This document shows, in pieces, positions 49,331-59,891 of a stretch of 64,000 nucleotides of DNA (position 1 is its first letter; each line of letters begins with the position of its first letter). The notes under the pieces were generated by a model, which worked only from the letters and a program-made list of their open reading frames with translations, was not told where the DNA came from and did no database searches. This DNA comes from Adenanthera pavonina. Taxonomy: Eukaryota; Streptophyta; Magnoliopsida; Fabales; Fabaceae. Position numbers and translations under genes: made by a program. The stretch covers positions 12,262,001-12,326,000 of the forward strand of contig JAIVEN010000014.1 in NCBI GenBank assembly GCA_026686845.1, read 5' to 3'.

Positions 49331-52300
49331 TTATTCCCTCTAAACTCTCTTTCCAATTTTTTTTTAAAAAAATAATAATAAATAATAATAAATAATAATA
49401 ATAATAATATATATATATATATTCCAAGTGATGCGTTTTTTAGTCCAAACTACATCGACTTTGATCCCTATCGCAAGGCATGTAGGCCCCAGACTCTAAT
49501 TCTGAGTCAAGTCTGTTCATGTAAATAAATAATATTTACTTCTTATTTTATTTTTCCAACTTCCCATATTTTCATTTTATTCTTTATTTTCATTTTTATA
49601 TTTTTTTATTTTTATATTTATTTTTGCATGTGAATGATTAAAGGGCAATCAAAATAATTTTTTTTAAAAGCTACAAAAATTGCATGGTCAACTTAAGGTA
49701 ACTGTTTTTTTGAACAGGTGTTGTGGGGGGTGCTTAACACCTTCCTCACTCACAATTGTATTCCCGAACCCAACTCTGATTCGCAGACCATCTTATCATT
49801 TTCTTTTGGTTTTCCAAAATTTTAAGAATTTTTCTTAAAATTTTGGTGGTAACTCCTCCGTAATTGGTTTCCGTTGTATGGGCCGATTTCTTCCTTTTAT
49901 TTCATTTTCTGCGCCATTCGCGTCATATCTCCGGGTTTTTTCCCCTGAATTGGCTTCCAATATCCAGAAAAATGGGAATTTATTAGGCAAGAGCATGGAT
50001 CAAGTTCATTTGCAAATTTATGATTTAAGAGCTCCCTATTTTATATGTAAGCAAATCCTTTGAGCAAAGAAGATCACGGAATTTTATTATTCTCATTCAA
50101 GCACATGACTAACTAGCTATTATATGAGCTGTGAACAAGAATTTTACTTTTCTGTCACATGAAATAAATTTCTTCTGATGGCATTCATAAGGACAAAGAA
50201 AAACATCTAATTCAGCTTTATTATTGATGTTTCGGGCCAAAAACATATCTAACTCTTATATGTAACTGACAGAGAAAAATATCAAGCTTATATGTTCTTT
50301 CTAGCTACTCATAAACATGGGAAAGCAATTATGTTGGTTACCTTACAAATCATGCATGTTCCCTTTCAACTTTTGTTTTTTTTCAACCTGTTCACAATGT
50401 CACTGATCCACTTCTCCACTCTCACAGTTCGAGCCTAATTAAATATAAAAGCAGATAATGATAAATTATAAATGCAAACTGAGACATGCTTCCTAGCTCT
50501 ACCACCTGCTTTGAGAAAGGAAAAAATTGCAGAAGCTCTGTATATATATGTAAATAGCATTCACCATTTTTGGGCTTTGAATCCCAACTTGACCAACATC
50601 CATTGATGCAGTTTTCTTTAAAATTTTGGACCAGCGAATATAAGCAAGATCAACAATGTTTACCTTATTTCCTAAATATATATTTTTTTAAAAAATATAT
50701 ATAAAATCAAATAAAAAAAGGGTGGTAAGAAAAAGAAGTTATTGACATAAGACGGACAAAACCTATGGATTTGTTTGTTTAAAATTAATAAAACAGTTGT
50801 TGTCAATCTGACGTTTTGCTGTAAATTTTAGGGCGTGTAACTAAAGAAACCACAATAATCATAGAAGCAACAATGAGAGTGAAACACTATCCATTTGTCT
50901 GCAGGTACCCTCGCCTCTGCTTCCTCCATCGACACTGCTTCACCTTCACTATTTGAAGCTGATCTACCTCCCATTTCTAATGGGTTATGATCAGTGGTTG
51001 ACCTAGGACCTAGAGTCAGTGGAGACGACATAATCTGAAGGAAATTTAATTTAATAGTCTCTCAACTCTCTCTTTTATTAATTTGGATTTTAGAAAAATA
51101 AAATAATATTTGTTATAAAAATTATTTGAGAGTTTAAGTTAGTTGAACTCTCTTCTTGTAAAACACCTCAATATTATGTTTATTAAACTTAATAAATTTC
51201 TCACAAAAATTTTGAACTATATATCCAAACAAATTTGATTTAAAATGTATTCAAAACTTGAATTTAAAAAAAAAAATTGATTTTAGTGGGATCAAAATAT
51301 CAGAATTAATAGTGTCAAATTAATACTATTATTTAAGACTTAGCATACAATTTTTCAAAGTAGAGGGGGTCAACTGACCCCCCTAATTACCATGTAGGTC
51401 TGGTAATGATCAGGTAACCATTTGTCACCCAGATTAGCTGGGATAATCAAGAAATTAAAAAGAATCAGCAACATCCCATGAAAGCTGCGTAAAGATAAAC
51501 TAAGAAGAAAGATAGATTCGAGAATATTCAAACAAATGAGAAACAATACTTCCCAGATTGACTCATAGGAGATAAAATGGCCAAACTAAAATATAAGAGT
51601 AGCTTTGTTTCGAAGGCTACAAAATCTCTTTTATAATAAGAACTAAACAAGCCATTTAGGGCTCACAAAGCCCAATTAACCATTAACATATAAAATAAAG
51701 AAAAGAAAATTTTCACCCTTATTAAGGCTCACTTATGCTTATCAAGCCGTTTACTATTCCAATTAGCCATGGCTTCCAACAACTTTTAATATAGATAGAA
51801 TATTGATTATCACTGATATTTTCTAAAGTTAATACTAATGCTTCATGAAATTACAAATTGATAACATTTTCGGTATTATTGAAAAGATTAGACTGGATCG
51901 TAAAAAAAAGAAACTGTGATCTTAAAAAATATTAATAACAAATTTAAAAAGGATTAGTGATAACTTAATTCTTGGGCGGTTAATTTTCAAAACCTTCCAG
52001 CGTCAATTTTATAAAGTTTAGCTCTTAAGTAAATTTTTTTCTAAAGTTGAACATGGTAGATTGTTAATAGAAGATATTGTGAGAACCAAAGAGAACTGCG
52101 AATTTACAAGAAAAAATCACATTAATTTGCAAGAAAACATACTTTTTAGAAAACTGTGTCTGAGTACTGCACCACTCTTTAGAGTTTTCTTCTATTCCTT
52201 CAATAATTAATGCGATTTCAGGTTCTTCTTCTAGGTGATAATTTTATGTTTATTGTTTTGAAATTTATATTTGTGGTTGGAGAATTTTTTTTATTACTTT

Positions 52301-52935
52301 TAACATACTAGAAATTCTATGTTCTTAATTTTTTTAATATTTAAAATTTGACCGTTTATATTGTCGTTTACCTTAGCTCAAATTCAGTGAAGGATCTCAA
52401 TAAACATGATATAATTATGAATTAATCGAAAGTGTCATGGCGGACTACTCTATATATATTCTCGCAATCTGTGTCCTTTTGTTTCTCATATGGTAGATAT
52501 TTTAATTTAATTTTAAAACATTCAAATCCTATCATGCCTTTTTGAATTGAAAATTAATATTTTCTATGTACGCGGCTAAATAATATAAGCAATGAAGAAC
52601 TGCAGATTATTATTCATATCACACGCTGATTGATTTATGTTGTTTACAAAGCAATTCTAGCTGCGTGACAAGTTGGGTTTTGGGCTGAGATGAGTGACAA
52701 CAGTGGGGCTCTGAGCCTAGCGTGTGCTGTCCGACCAAAGAAGTTGACCGAAAGCTACTTTCGCTTTCGTGATTGACTTAATTTCTCGTTCTTCTTTGAG
52801 AAGATAAAAAAGTTGGGGATGACACTGACATTAAACCCTTCTATGGGTGTTATTAATGATTCGTAGGCGGCGGGTCCCTCTCTAACATTGGTGACAGTTC
52901 TGCACAATTCTCTAACCGTTTTTGAGTGAGGGGAA
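49331..52935. other. Non-coding region with retroelement-like remnant
   Basis: About 49,720-49,860 contains gtggggggtgcttaacacct and tggtaactcctccg, phrases that recall the end of plant Tat/Ogre-type LTRs and their primer-site area. A 67-codon minus-strand frame at 50,828-51,031 starts MSSPLTLGPRSTTDHNPLEM but has no partner exons that I can find, and I do not call it a gene. The rest, up to the target duplication of the Mutator-like element at 52,936, is AT-rich and unremarkable. Confidence 0.4.
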
Positions 52936-52944
52936 GAGGAAGAA

Positions 52945-54139
52945 GGGAAAAAGATATTTAAGGACTCCTCAAGATAAATAATGATAAATTAGGGATCATA
53001 ATTTTTTTAATTCTAAGTCCCCAGGTCCCCCATTGGCATAAAAATAAAATTGTTTGGACAAAATTAACCCTTAGCTTAGAAATAAAAAAACACACGCACG
53101 AAGGGCTTAATCTAAAAAACGGGCACACGCACGGACGCACGGACGGCTCCCATAATCAGAAAGCGAGCGAAGTCATCATCTTCATCGACAGAGCTTCATA
53201 AAGGGAAAAATTCTTCCTCTTCCCAGACTCAAAAAATCTTACTCCCCAAAACTTGGTGTCATCTTAGTTGGTATTGGGTAAAGCATTGTTATTCTTCTCA
53301 TCTACCTCTGTCATAATTTCTGCTGTATTGTTCTTCTATTGTGGCTATCTCTCCTTGCTACATCAGTGCTTTCATCTTTATCTTCTCTGCTGCCTCTCTA
53401 TCATTGCTACATCATGTATTTCAGCTTTGCTTATAAAACATCGATTGGTTTTCGGTAAAACATTGGTAAAGCACTGTCACTTGTTTTGTATAGCTTAATA
53501 ATATGTTAAAACTACATATATCACACTTTCGATGGCGTATGATTCGATGGCTTATGAACTTATCAGTGGTATATGATGTTTTTTATTGAACTGAAATATT
53601 TTTTCTAAACGAGAGTATGGAAGAGTACTGAAAACTGATATGAGAGGTATGAAATTATGCAAATGTCAGTTGGAAATGCTTGTTATCTCCATGAAAATTG
53701 TGCAGAAAACTGATCTTTCTTATAAACTGTAGTCTAAACCAACAATTGGCTTATTGGGTTATTTTATTAATAAATATTATTATTCACTCTTATTTAGTTA
53801 GTATAGATAAAGTTGATAAGAATTTGTAGTTGAGAATTGTGGTTTAATTAATAGTTGTTATGAGAAATGATTTCATCTTGGTAAAATCATTTGTAACAAC
53901 TAGATAATTGCTTCTTGCAGGGTTGATTTACAAATGTCAAGTAATTCATTGAAAGAAGTATTTTGTTATGTTCACTTTAGGGGACAATTTGTGAAAGATG
54001 TGTAAGGTAGGATCCAATATAAGGGAGGAAAAACAAATGCTAAGTTGTTAAGAGAAGGCATGACACAGCACGAGTTGTTGAGAATGATATCATTGATAAC
54101 GGGTAATGAATGTAATGGAGTTGAGGTGAAGTATACAGT
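52945..54139 (+). repeat. MULE left terminal inverted repeat
   Basis: About 1,195 bp, matching the reverse complement of 58,691-59,882. Similarity ends abruptly after gtatacagt. The repeat contains the untranslated leader and the first coding exon of the transposase: acceptor tgcag at about 53,916-53,920, ATG at 53,934, and a frame beginning MSSNSLKEVFCYVHFRGQF. An in-frame TAA lies at 54,003-54,005. Confidence 0.9.
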
Positions 54140-54520
54140 TTGAGGCACTTGGGAATGACAAATGGTTGGCATTCCATGTCCACATGCATGTGCAGCAATT
54201 AGATTAGTTCATGGAAATGTTTATGCATATGTTGAAGGCTATTACAAGATTAGTGAACAAGACAAAATATACAGTAGCACCATAATTCCAGTGGAAACTA
54301 ATGGCATGCCACAGTTGGATGAACTAACATCTAGTGATTATGAATCACAGACTTTTTTACAACCTCCTATTACCACACGTGCTCCTGGTAGATTGTGGAC
54401 TAGGTGACGGGAGTCTCAATTTAAAACAAGAAGGTGTGCATGTGTTCATTTTGTCACCAACCTGGGCATAATCGCTCTAGCTACAAGAATCCTAATCCTA
54501 TGTAAATCTTCTGTAAATGT
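54140..54520 (+). pseudogene. MULE transposase C-terminal remnant (SWIM finger and zinc knuckle)
   Basis: From 54,162 a frame reads MVGIPCPHACAAIRLVHGN, the CPH part of the SWIM zinc finger of MURA-type transposases, followed by YYKISEQDKIYSSTIIPVET and ITTRAPGRLWTR, then a stop at 54,407. In another frame, at about 54,440-54,504, CSFCHQPGHNRSSYKNPNPM is the C-terminal zinc knuckle with its last Cys changed to Tyr. A frameshift and a nonsense codon therefore separate the two motifs. The segment abuts the left inverted repeat through a single minisatellite-like unit (tttgaggcacttgggaat at about 54,139-54,157), so the whole catalytic middle is deleted here. Confidence 0.8.
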
Positions 54521-54914
54521 AGAAGATGAAAACTACCGGCATATCAATTGGTTCACCACTAAAATGCAGCTAATTTTTACCTTCATTTTGTTAATGGTTT
54601 TGAACAGCTTTTTTGTATAGATATGCACCCTAAATTGATATTCTTTTACAGAAGTTGGGGTTGGCAGAAGTTGGTAGACAGCCTATATATGTTTTTTTAG
54701 AAAATGGGCACTACATATAGGTAGGTGATAGTGTTTATTATTGGGAACATGAGTAGTTATCATGTTAGAATGATAAATTGTAAATTGTTTAGACTACCTT
54801 TGATGTACGAATGTAAGAATGATATATATGCCAGTAACATATATGCAAGTTGAACATGTTTATGTCGTTTGTTATAATTCAATGTACATGCATATGTGGA
54901 ATGATGTCTACCTA
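54521..54914. other. MULE internal spacer
   Basis: AT-rich sequence between the SWIM remnant and the minisatellite. Nothing recognisable in it. Confidence 0.5.
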
Positions 54915-56292
54915 ATTTCACAAGTGCCTCAAACTAAATTCCCAAGTGACCCAAACTAAATTCCCAAGTCCCCCAAACTGAATTCCCAAATGTCTCATAC
55001 CTGAATTCCTAAGTGTCTCAATGTACATGCATGTGCGGAATGACGTCTACCTGATTTCACAAGTATCCCAAACTGAATTCCCAAATGACTCAAACTAAAT
55101 TCCCAAGTTTCCAAAATTGAATTTCCAAGTCCCCAAGCTGAATTCCCAAATCCCCCAAACTGAATTTCCATGTGACCCAAATTGAATTCCCAAGTCCCTT
55201 AAACTAAATTCTCAAGTCCCTTAAACTGAATTCCTAGGTCCCTTAAACTAAATTCCCAAGTCCCTGAAACTGAATTCTCAAATCCTTCAAACTGAATTTC
55301 AAGGTCCCTAATACTGATTCTCAAGTGACTCAAATTGAATTCCCAAGTCCCCAAAACTGAATTCCCAAGTGACCGAAACTGAATTCTCAAGTGTCTCATA
55401 CCTGAATTCCTAAGTGTCTTAATGTACATGCATCTACGAAATGATGTCTACTTGATTTCACAAGTGTCCTAAACTGAATTCCCAAATGACCGAAAGAAAA
55501 TTCCCAAGTGACCAAAACTAAATTCCCAAGTCCCCAAGCCAAATTCTTAAGTCTCTCAAACTGAATTCCCAAGTCCCCAAACTGAATTCCCAAGCTCATC
55601 AAACTGAATTCCCAATTCCCTAAACTGAATTCTCAAGTCCGTTAAATTAAATTCCCAAGTCCCCAAACTGAATTCCCAAGTGACCAAAACTGAATTCCCA
55701 AATACCCCAAACTGAATTCCCAAGTTCCTGAAACTAAATTCCCAAGTGACCCAACCTTAGTTCCCAAGAAACCCAACCTTAGTTCCCAAGTGGCACTTGG
55801 GAATTCAGGTTGGGTCACTTGGGAATTAAGTTTCAGCCACTTGAGATTTCAGTTTGACGGACTTAGGAATTCAGGTTGGGTCATTTGGGAATTCAGTTTG
55901 AAGCACTTGGAAATTTAGTTTGAGGCACTTGAGAATCAAGGTTGGGTTACTTGGGAATTCAGTTTGAAGCACTTGGGAATTTAGTTTGAGAGACTTGGGA
56001 ATTTAGTTTGAGGCACTTAGAAATTAAGGTTAGGTCACTTAGGAATTTAGTTTCAGCCACCTGGGAAATCAGGTACAAGCACTTGGAAATTCAGTTTGAG
56101 ACACTTGGGAATTCAGTTTAACGGGTTTAGGAATTTAGGTTGGTTCATTTGGGAATTCAGTTTGATGGATTTGAGAATTCAAGTTGGGTTATTTGGGAAT
56201 TCAGTTTGACGCACTTGGGAATTCAGTTTGATGGACTTGAGAATTAAGATTAGGTCACTTGAGAATTTAGTTTGAGACACTTGGTAATTCAG
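54915..56292. repeat. Palindromic 22-bp minisatellite inside the MULE
   Basis: The units are about 22 bp and read like cccaagtgacccaaactgaatt from about 54,915 to 55,792. At 55,793 the array flips, and the units read in the opposite sense (cacttgggaattcagtttga) to about 56,292. The centre is ttcccaagtg-g-cacttgggaa at 55,783-55,803. Three ~40-bp blocks (beginning aatgtacatgcat, ending gatttcacaagt) interrupt the left half near 54,885, 55,020 and 55,422. Open frames across the array merely reflect the repeat period. Confidence 0.9.
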
Positions 56293-56840
56293 CAAAACAA
56301 ATGTTAAAAAAGAAATAAAATATTATTTCATTTTAAAAATACAATTTCACCATTCACTAAAATTCTCAACCTCTATATCCGTAAGTCAATATCTTCACAA
56401 GACAATTGAGTTTCTTGTCACATGCAGGGAAGAGAGTAGGTGCTTTATTAAGATAGGAAGCTGAGAGATGACTTTCACAATTTAATTGTCACAAACAAGA
56501 TCAGCTTTGTCCATTCCCTTTTCGAAAATCAATCAATCAAATCCCACTTTCCAGATTCAAAATGCGATCATAATCTAGACATGTCATCCATTCAGTGTTA
56601 AGGAGAAAGGAAATAACACAACATGTTCACCTCTTACCCTATTCTTTCTAGATTCTGAAAGACATACAACAAAACCACTATCTAACGGCCAATGGAAACT
56701 ACTTTGATTTCAATTATATTCTTTCCTACGGTGGAATAAACCCAGTTACAATTAGTTCATATCCACTTATAATGCATACAATACAGACAACTTTATAAGA
56801 ATAACAATTCTATTTAGCCCTTTAATTACAAGCTTCAGAA
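56293..56840. other. MULE internal spacer between minisatellite and captured gene
   Basis: AT-rich, with no gene recognised. The part next to 56,840 may be captured sequence from downstream of the host glycosyltransferase gene, but I cannot show it. Confidence 0.35.
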
Positions 56841-57668
56841 CTAAGAGTTGCAGAAAATACAACAACTTGATATGATATTATCAACAATGCTTCCCTTTTC
56901 TATCTCTAGCTTCCTACTTCGCTTGTTCCATAGGTGCACTGCAAAACTTTCCTTTTTAATTTGCCCTAGTTTCTTCACCATCCATTTTGATTGGAGTTCA
57001 TCTCTTGGCCTTTGAAATAGACGACCAATACCTCTCTAATCCATAGGATAGAATGCAGATGGTGGCATAACAATGAAGTTAAATCCTGGTCTTCCACTCA
57101 CCCTTAAGACTACTCTAGAGACCAAATAAGGACCATTGTGACCCCACTTGTTCCCATCAAATGTGAGGGAGAATTCTTCAATGAACTTGGAAAGTAATGG
57201 ATGGTTTTTGTCAAATATCAGCAGAGCATTGTTCAATCTGCTCCATTTCCCTATTTTTGCATCGAAATTCTGTGCTCCAATGGTGTTTCTCAGTTTAGAG
57301 AAACTTTTTAACACTATAACATCTACATCCATGTAAATGCCCCCAAACTTGTACAACAAAGCAAGCCTAAGCAAGTTAGAGAGGTTTTGATTTAAAGAGA
57401 TTTCACCTGGAATAGCTTTAACCTTGTTCTCATCTCCCAACACTATAGTAACTTCCTGGTCTGCTATCTCATCAATTCTACACTTCTGCCTATGTCCATT
57501 CCCTTCATTGCCAAAATCTCCATTAGCATTTTAGTCTACATTGCAGTTCAAGATTTTATTCCCCCTTACTTGGGCCTCTTTATTTATTTCAAATTTCATG
57601 CTAGTTGAGCCATTTTCAGTAACTCCACTCTTGTGATCATACTCCAGCTCATTCATAACACCAAAGTA
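56841..57668 (-). pseudogene. Captured GT32 / alpha-1,4-galactosyltransferase-like fragment
   Basis: Minus-strand sequence homologous to plant Golgi glycosyltransferases of the GT32 (Gb3-synthase-like) type. Seen: LNQNLSNLLRLALLYKFGGI, the DXD metal and sugar-nucleotide motif (DVDVIVLKSF), the block WSRLNNALLIFDKNHPLLSK, then WGHNGPYLVSRVVLRVSGRP and FYPMD. A TAG at 57,036-57,038 stands where the family has Trp. After it the frame continues with RLFQRPRDEL, ESFAVHLWNK and a Cys-rich end, to a normal stop at 56,841-56,843. Upstream, 57,450-57,668 is polar sequence in the same frame (TAA at 57,531-57,533) that may be stem-region sequence. The N-terminal part of the catalytic domain is missing, so no activity is expected. 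It shares one frame with the transposase segment at 57,669-58,247. Confidence 0.85.
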
Positions 57669-58247
57669 TCATGCTTGTTTGTAAGTAAGGATTAGGTCAT
57701 AATCCCTCAGTAAGTCTCATACTATCTCAGTTGCTGTTTTGTTCGGATTACCCATCAAAGCATCACTAATTATACATGCTACCAATGTTGAGTTGACCTT
57801 ACGAGGCACAAGAAGGTAGTCTTGTGCACTATGTGTGTGTTCATTATGAAAACAAAGTACACACAGGAAGGGGCTTTCTCTTCCAACAACATATGATGTT
57901 ATCTTCCATTGACACCTAACAACCATGCACTTCGCAATCATCTATTTTTGGCTATTCTTTACATACTTGTATCCAAATTTATGAGTAACACTGTATTTGT
58001 ACATTACTTTTTGGAATGTCTTTACATTTGGAAATGTTTGTCCTACTCCAAGAAATAGGTCCTTCCATTTAGTAGAATTCAACATTGGTCGGGGTATAGG
58101 CAGACTTTGTGTTCCACAAGGTAAAGTATTGACTTCCTCCCAAGAAGGATTCCCATCCTCCCCACGAGTATTCACTTCCTCCCAAGAAGGAGAATCATCC
58201 AATGAGAATCCTGTTATAACCTCTATCTTGCATTCACAAACCATCAC
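57669..58247 (-). pseudogene. MULE transposase N-terminal segment (MuDR domain), interrupted
   Basis: Typical MuDR N-terminal sequence: VGQTFPNVKTFQKVMYKYSV and HKFGYKYVKNSQK, then the zinc-binding AKCMVVRCQWKITSY with ESPFLCVLCFHNEHTHS, then NPNKTATEIV and LTYKQA. The frame is constant but cut by TAG (57,942-57,944), TGA (57,717-57,719) and TGA (57,669-57,671, where the family has the Trp of YKQAW). Two SWEEVNT units precede the domain. The catalytic DDE region is absent because the frame runs on into the captured glycosyltransferase instead. Confidence 0.85.
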
Positions 58248-58896
58248 AGTACATTACAACAAATTATTGAAAAAAATCAGCTTCAAAATATGTCCAATTT
58301 CATTTAACTAAATTCCCATGAGAGAAATTCAGAATTTCCAACTCAGTACAATAATTTTCAGCATTCAATGTCTTATTTAATCAATCCTCAAAAAATATTC
58401 CAAGTGGAATTAACATAATTCCCAAGTGAGAAATTCAGCATTTCCAACTCATTTTTAGCAGTCCCAATATTATTCATTATTGTCATTTTATTCCAAAACT
58501 CAATTTAAGTATGTCCAAACATCTAACCAAGACAACTTACCCTTCTGAATGTTCCATCAATGTCTCTACAATTTCATTGATTCTGTTCCCCCAATGTATA
58601 CATGTGCAAATTCATTGTTGAACCTTACCATTTTTTGAACTCCTTCATTATTTAAAAGATCTATAAATGTACTATATATAATCGAACTTCACTGTATACT
58701 TCACCTCAACTCCATTGCATTCATTACCCGTTATCAATGATATCATTCTCAACAACTCGTGCTGTGTCATGCCCTCTCTTAACAACTCAGCATTTGTTTT
58801 CCCTCCCTCATATTGGATCCTACCTTACACATCTTTCACAAATTGTCCCCTAAAGTGAACATAACAAAATACTTCTTTCAATGAATTACTTGACAT
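58248..58896 (-). pseudogene. MULE transposase first coding exon, disrupted
   Basis: The ATG at 58,894-58,896 lies just after an intron acceptor (tgcag). The frame reads SSNSLKEVFCYVHFRGQF, then a TAA, then GRIQYEGGKTNAELLREGMT and LLRMISLITGNECNGVEVKY, which is typical of MURA N-termini. It then degenerates with stops and at least one frame change before 58,247. Most of it lies in the right inverted repeat (58,691 onward), and the same TAA is present in the left repeat. Confidence 0.75.
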
Positions 58897-59882
58897 CTGT
58901 AAATCAACCCTGCAAGAAGCAACTATCTAGTTGTTACAAATGATTTTACCAAGATGAAATCATTTCTCATAACAACTATTAATTAAACCACAATTCCCAA
59001 CTACAAACTCCTATCATCTTTATCTATACTAACTAAGCAAGAGTGAATCATAATATTTATTAATAAAATAACTCAATAAGCTAATTGTTGGTTTAGACTA
59101 TAGTTTACAAGAAAGATCAGTTTTCTGCACAATTTTCATGAAGATAACAAGCATTTCCAACTGACATTTGCATAATTCCATACCTCTCATATTAGTTTTC
59201 AGTACTCCTTCATACTCTCATTTAGAAAAAAATATTTCAGTTCAATAAAAAACAGCATATGCCACTAATAAGTTCATAAGCCATCGGATCATACGCCATC
59301 AAAAGTGTGATATATGTAGTTTTAACATATTATTAAGCTATACAAAACAAGTGACAGTGCTTTACCAATGTTTTACCAAAAACCAATCGATGTTTTATAA
59401 GTAAAGCTGAAATACATGATGTAGCAATGATAGAGAGGCAGCAGAGAAGATAAAGATGAAAGCACTGATGTAGCAAGGAGAGATAGCCACAATAGAAGAA
59501 CAATACAGCAGAAATTATGACAGAGGTAGATAAGAAGAATAACAATGCTTTACCCAATACCAACTGAGATGACACCAAGTTTTGGGGAGGAAGATTTTTT
59601 GAGCTTGGGGAGAGGAAGAATTTTGCCCTTTATGAAGCTTTGTCGATGAAGATGATGACTTCGCTCGCTTTCTGATTTTGGGAGCCGTCCGTGCGTGCGC
59701 CCGTTTTTGAGATTGAGCTCTGCGTGTGTGTGTTTTTTTGTTTCTGAACTAAGGGTTAATTTTGTCCAAATGATTTTATTTTTATGCCAATGGGGGACCT
59801 GGGGACTTGGGGAGGATTAGAGAAATTATGATCCCTAATTTGTCATTATCTGTCTTAGGGGGTCCTTAAATGTCTTTTTCCC
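58691..59882 (-). repeat. MULE right terminal inverted repeat
   Basis: About 1,192 bp, the reverse complement of 52,945-54,139. It includes a hydrophobic 76-81-codon frame (59,333-59,578) whose counterpart in the left arm (53,268-53,498) differs at only about one residue over the shared part. The right terminus is followed directly by the 9-bp target duplication. Confidence 0.9.
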
Positions 59883-59891
59883 GAGGAAGAA

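Larger units (their letters stand above)
52945..59882. mobile_element. Mutator-like element (Pack-MULE type) with captured glycosyltransferase
   Basis: A complete 6,938-bp element. The termini are gggaaaaagatatttaagga and, inverted, gggaaaaagacatttaagga. A perfect 9-bp duplication, gaggaagaa, lies at 52,936-52,944 and 59,883-59,891, the size made by Mutator transposases. Terminal inverted repeats are ~1.19 kb (52,945-54,139 and 58,691-59,882), about 90% identical by eye. Inside, left to right: a SWIM/zinc-knuckle transposase remnant (plus), a palindromic 22-bp minisatellite, a captured GT32-type segment and a MuDR N-terminal transposase segment (both minus). No intact transposase frame remains, so the copy cannot mobilise itself. 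The captured host sequence makes it a Pack-MULE-like chimera that also retains transposase pieces. Confidence 0.92.

Noticed and set aside
50828..51031. 67-codon minus-strand frame beginning MSSPLTLGPRSTTDHNPLEM
   Set aside because: Has plausible protein composition but no recognisable family or neighbouring exon, and lies in a transposon-rich area.
54995..55602. Several minus-strand open frames with repeated LGIQFG/LGNSV-like peptides
   Set aside because: They are translations of the 22-bp minisatellite; the period alone keeps frames open and there is no gene context.
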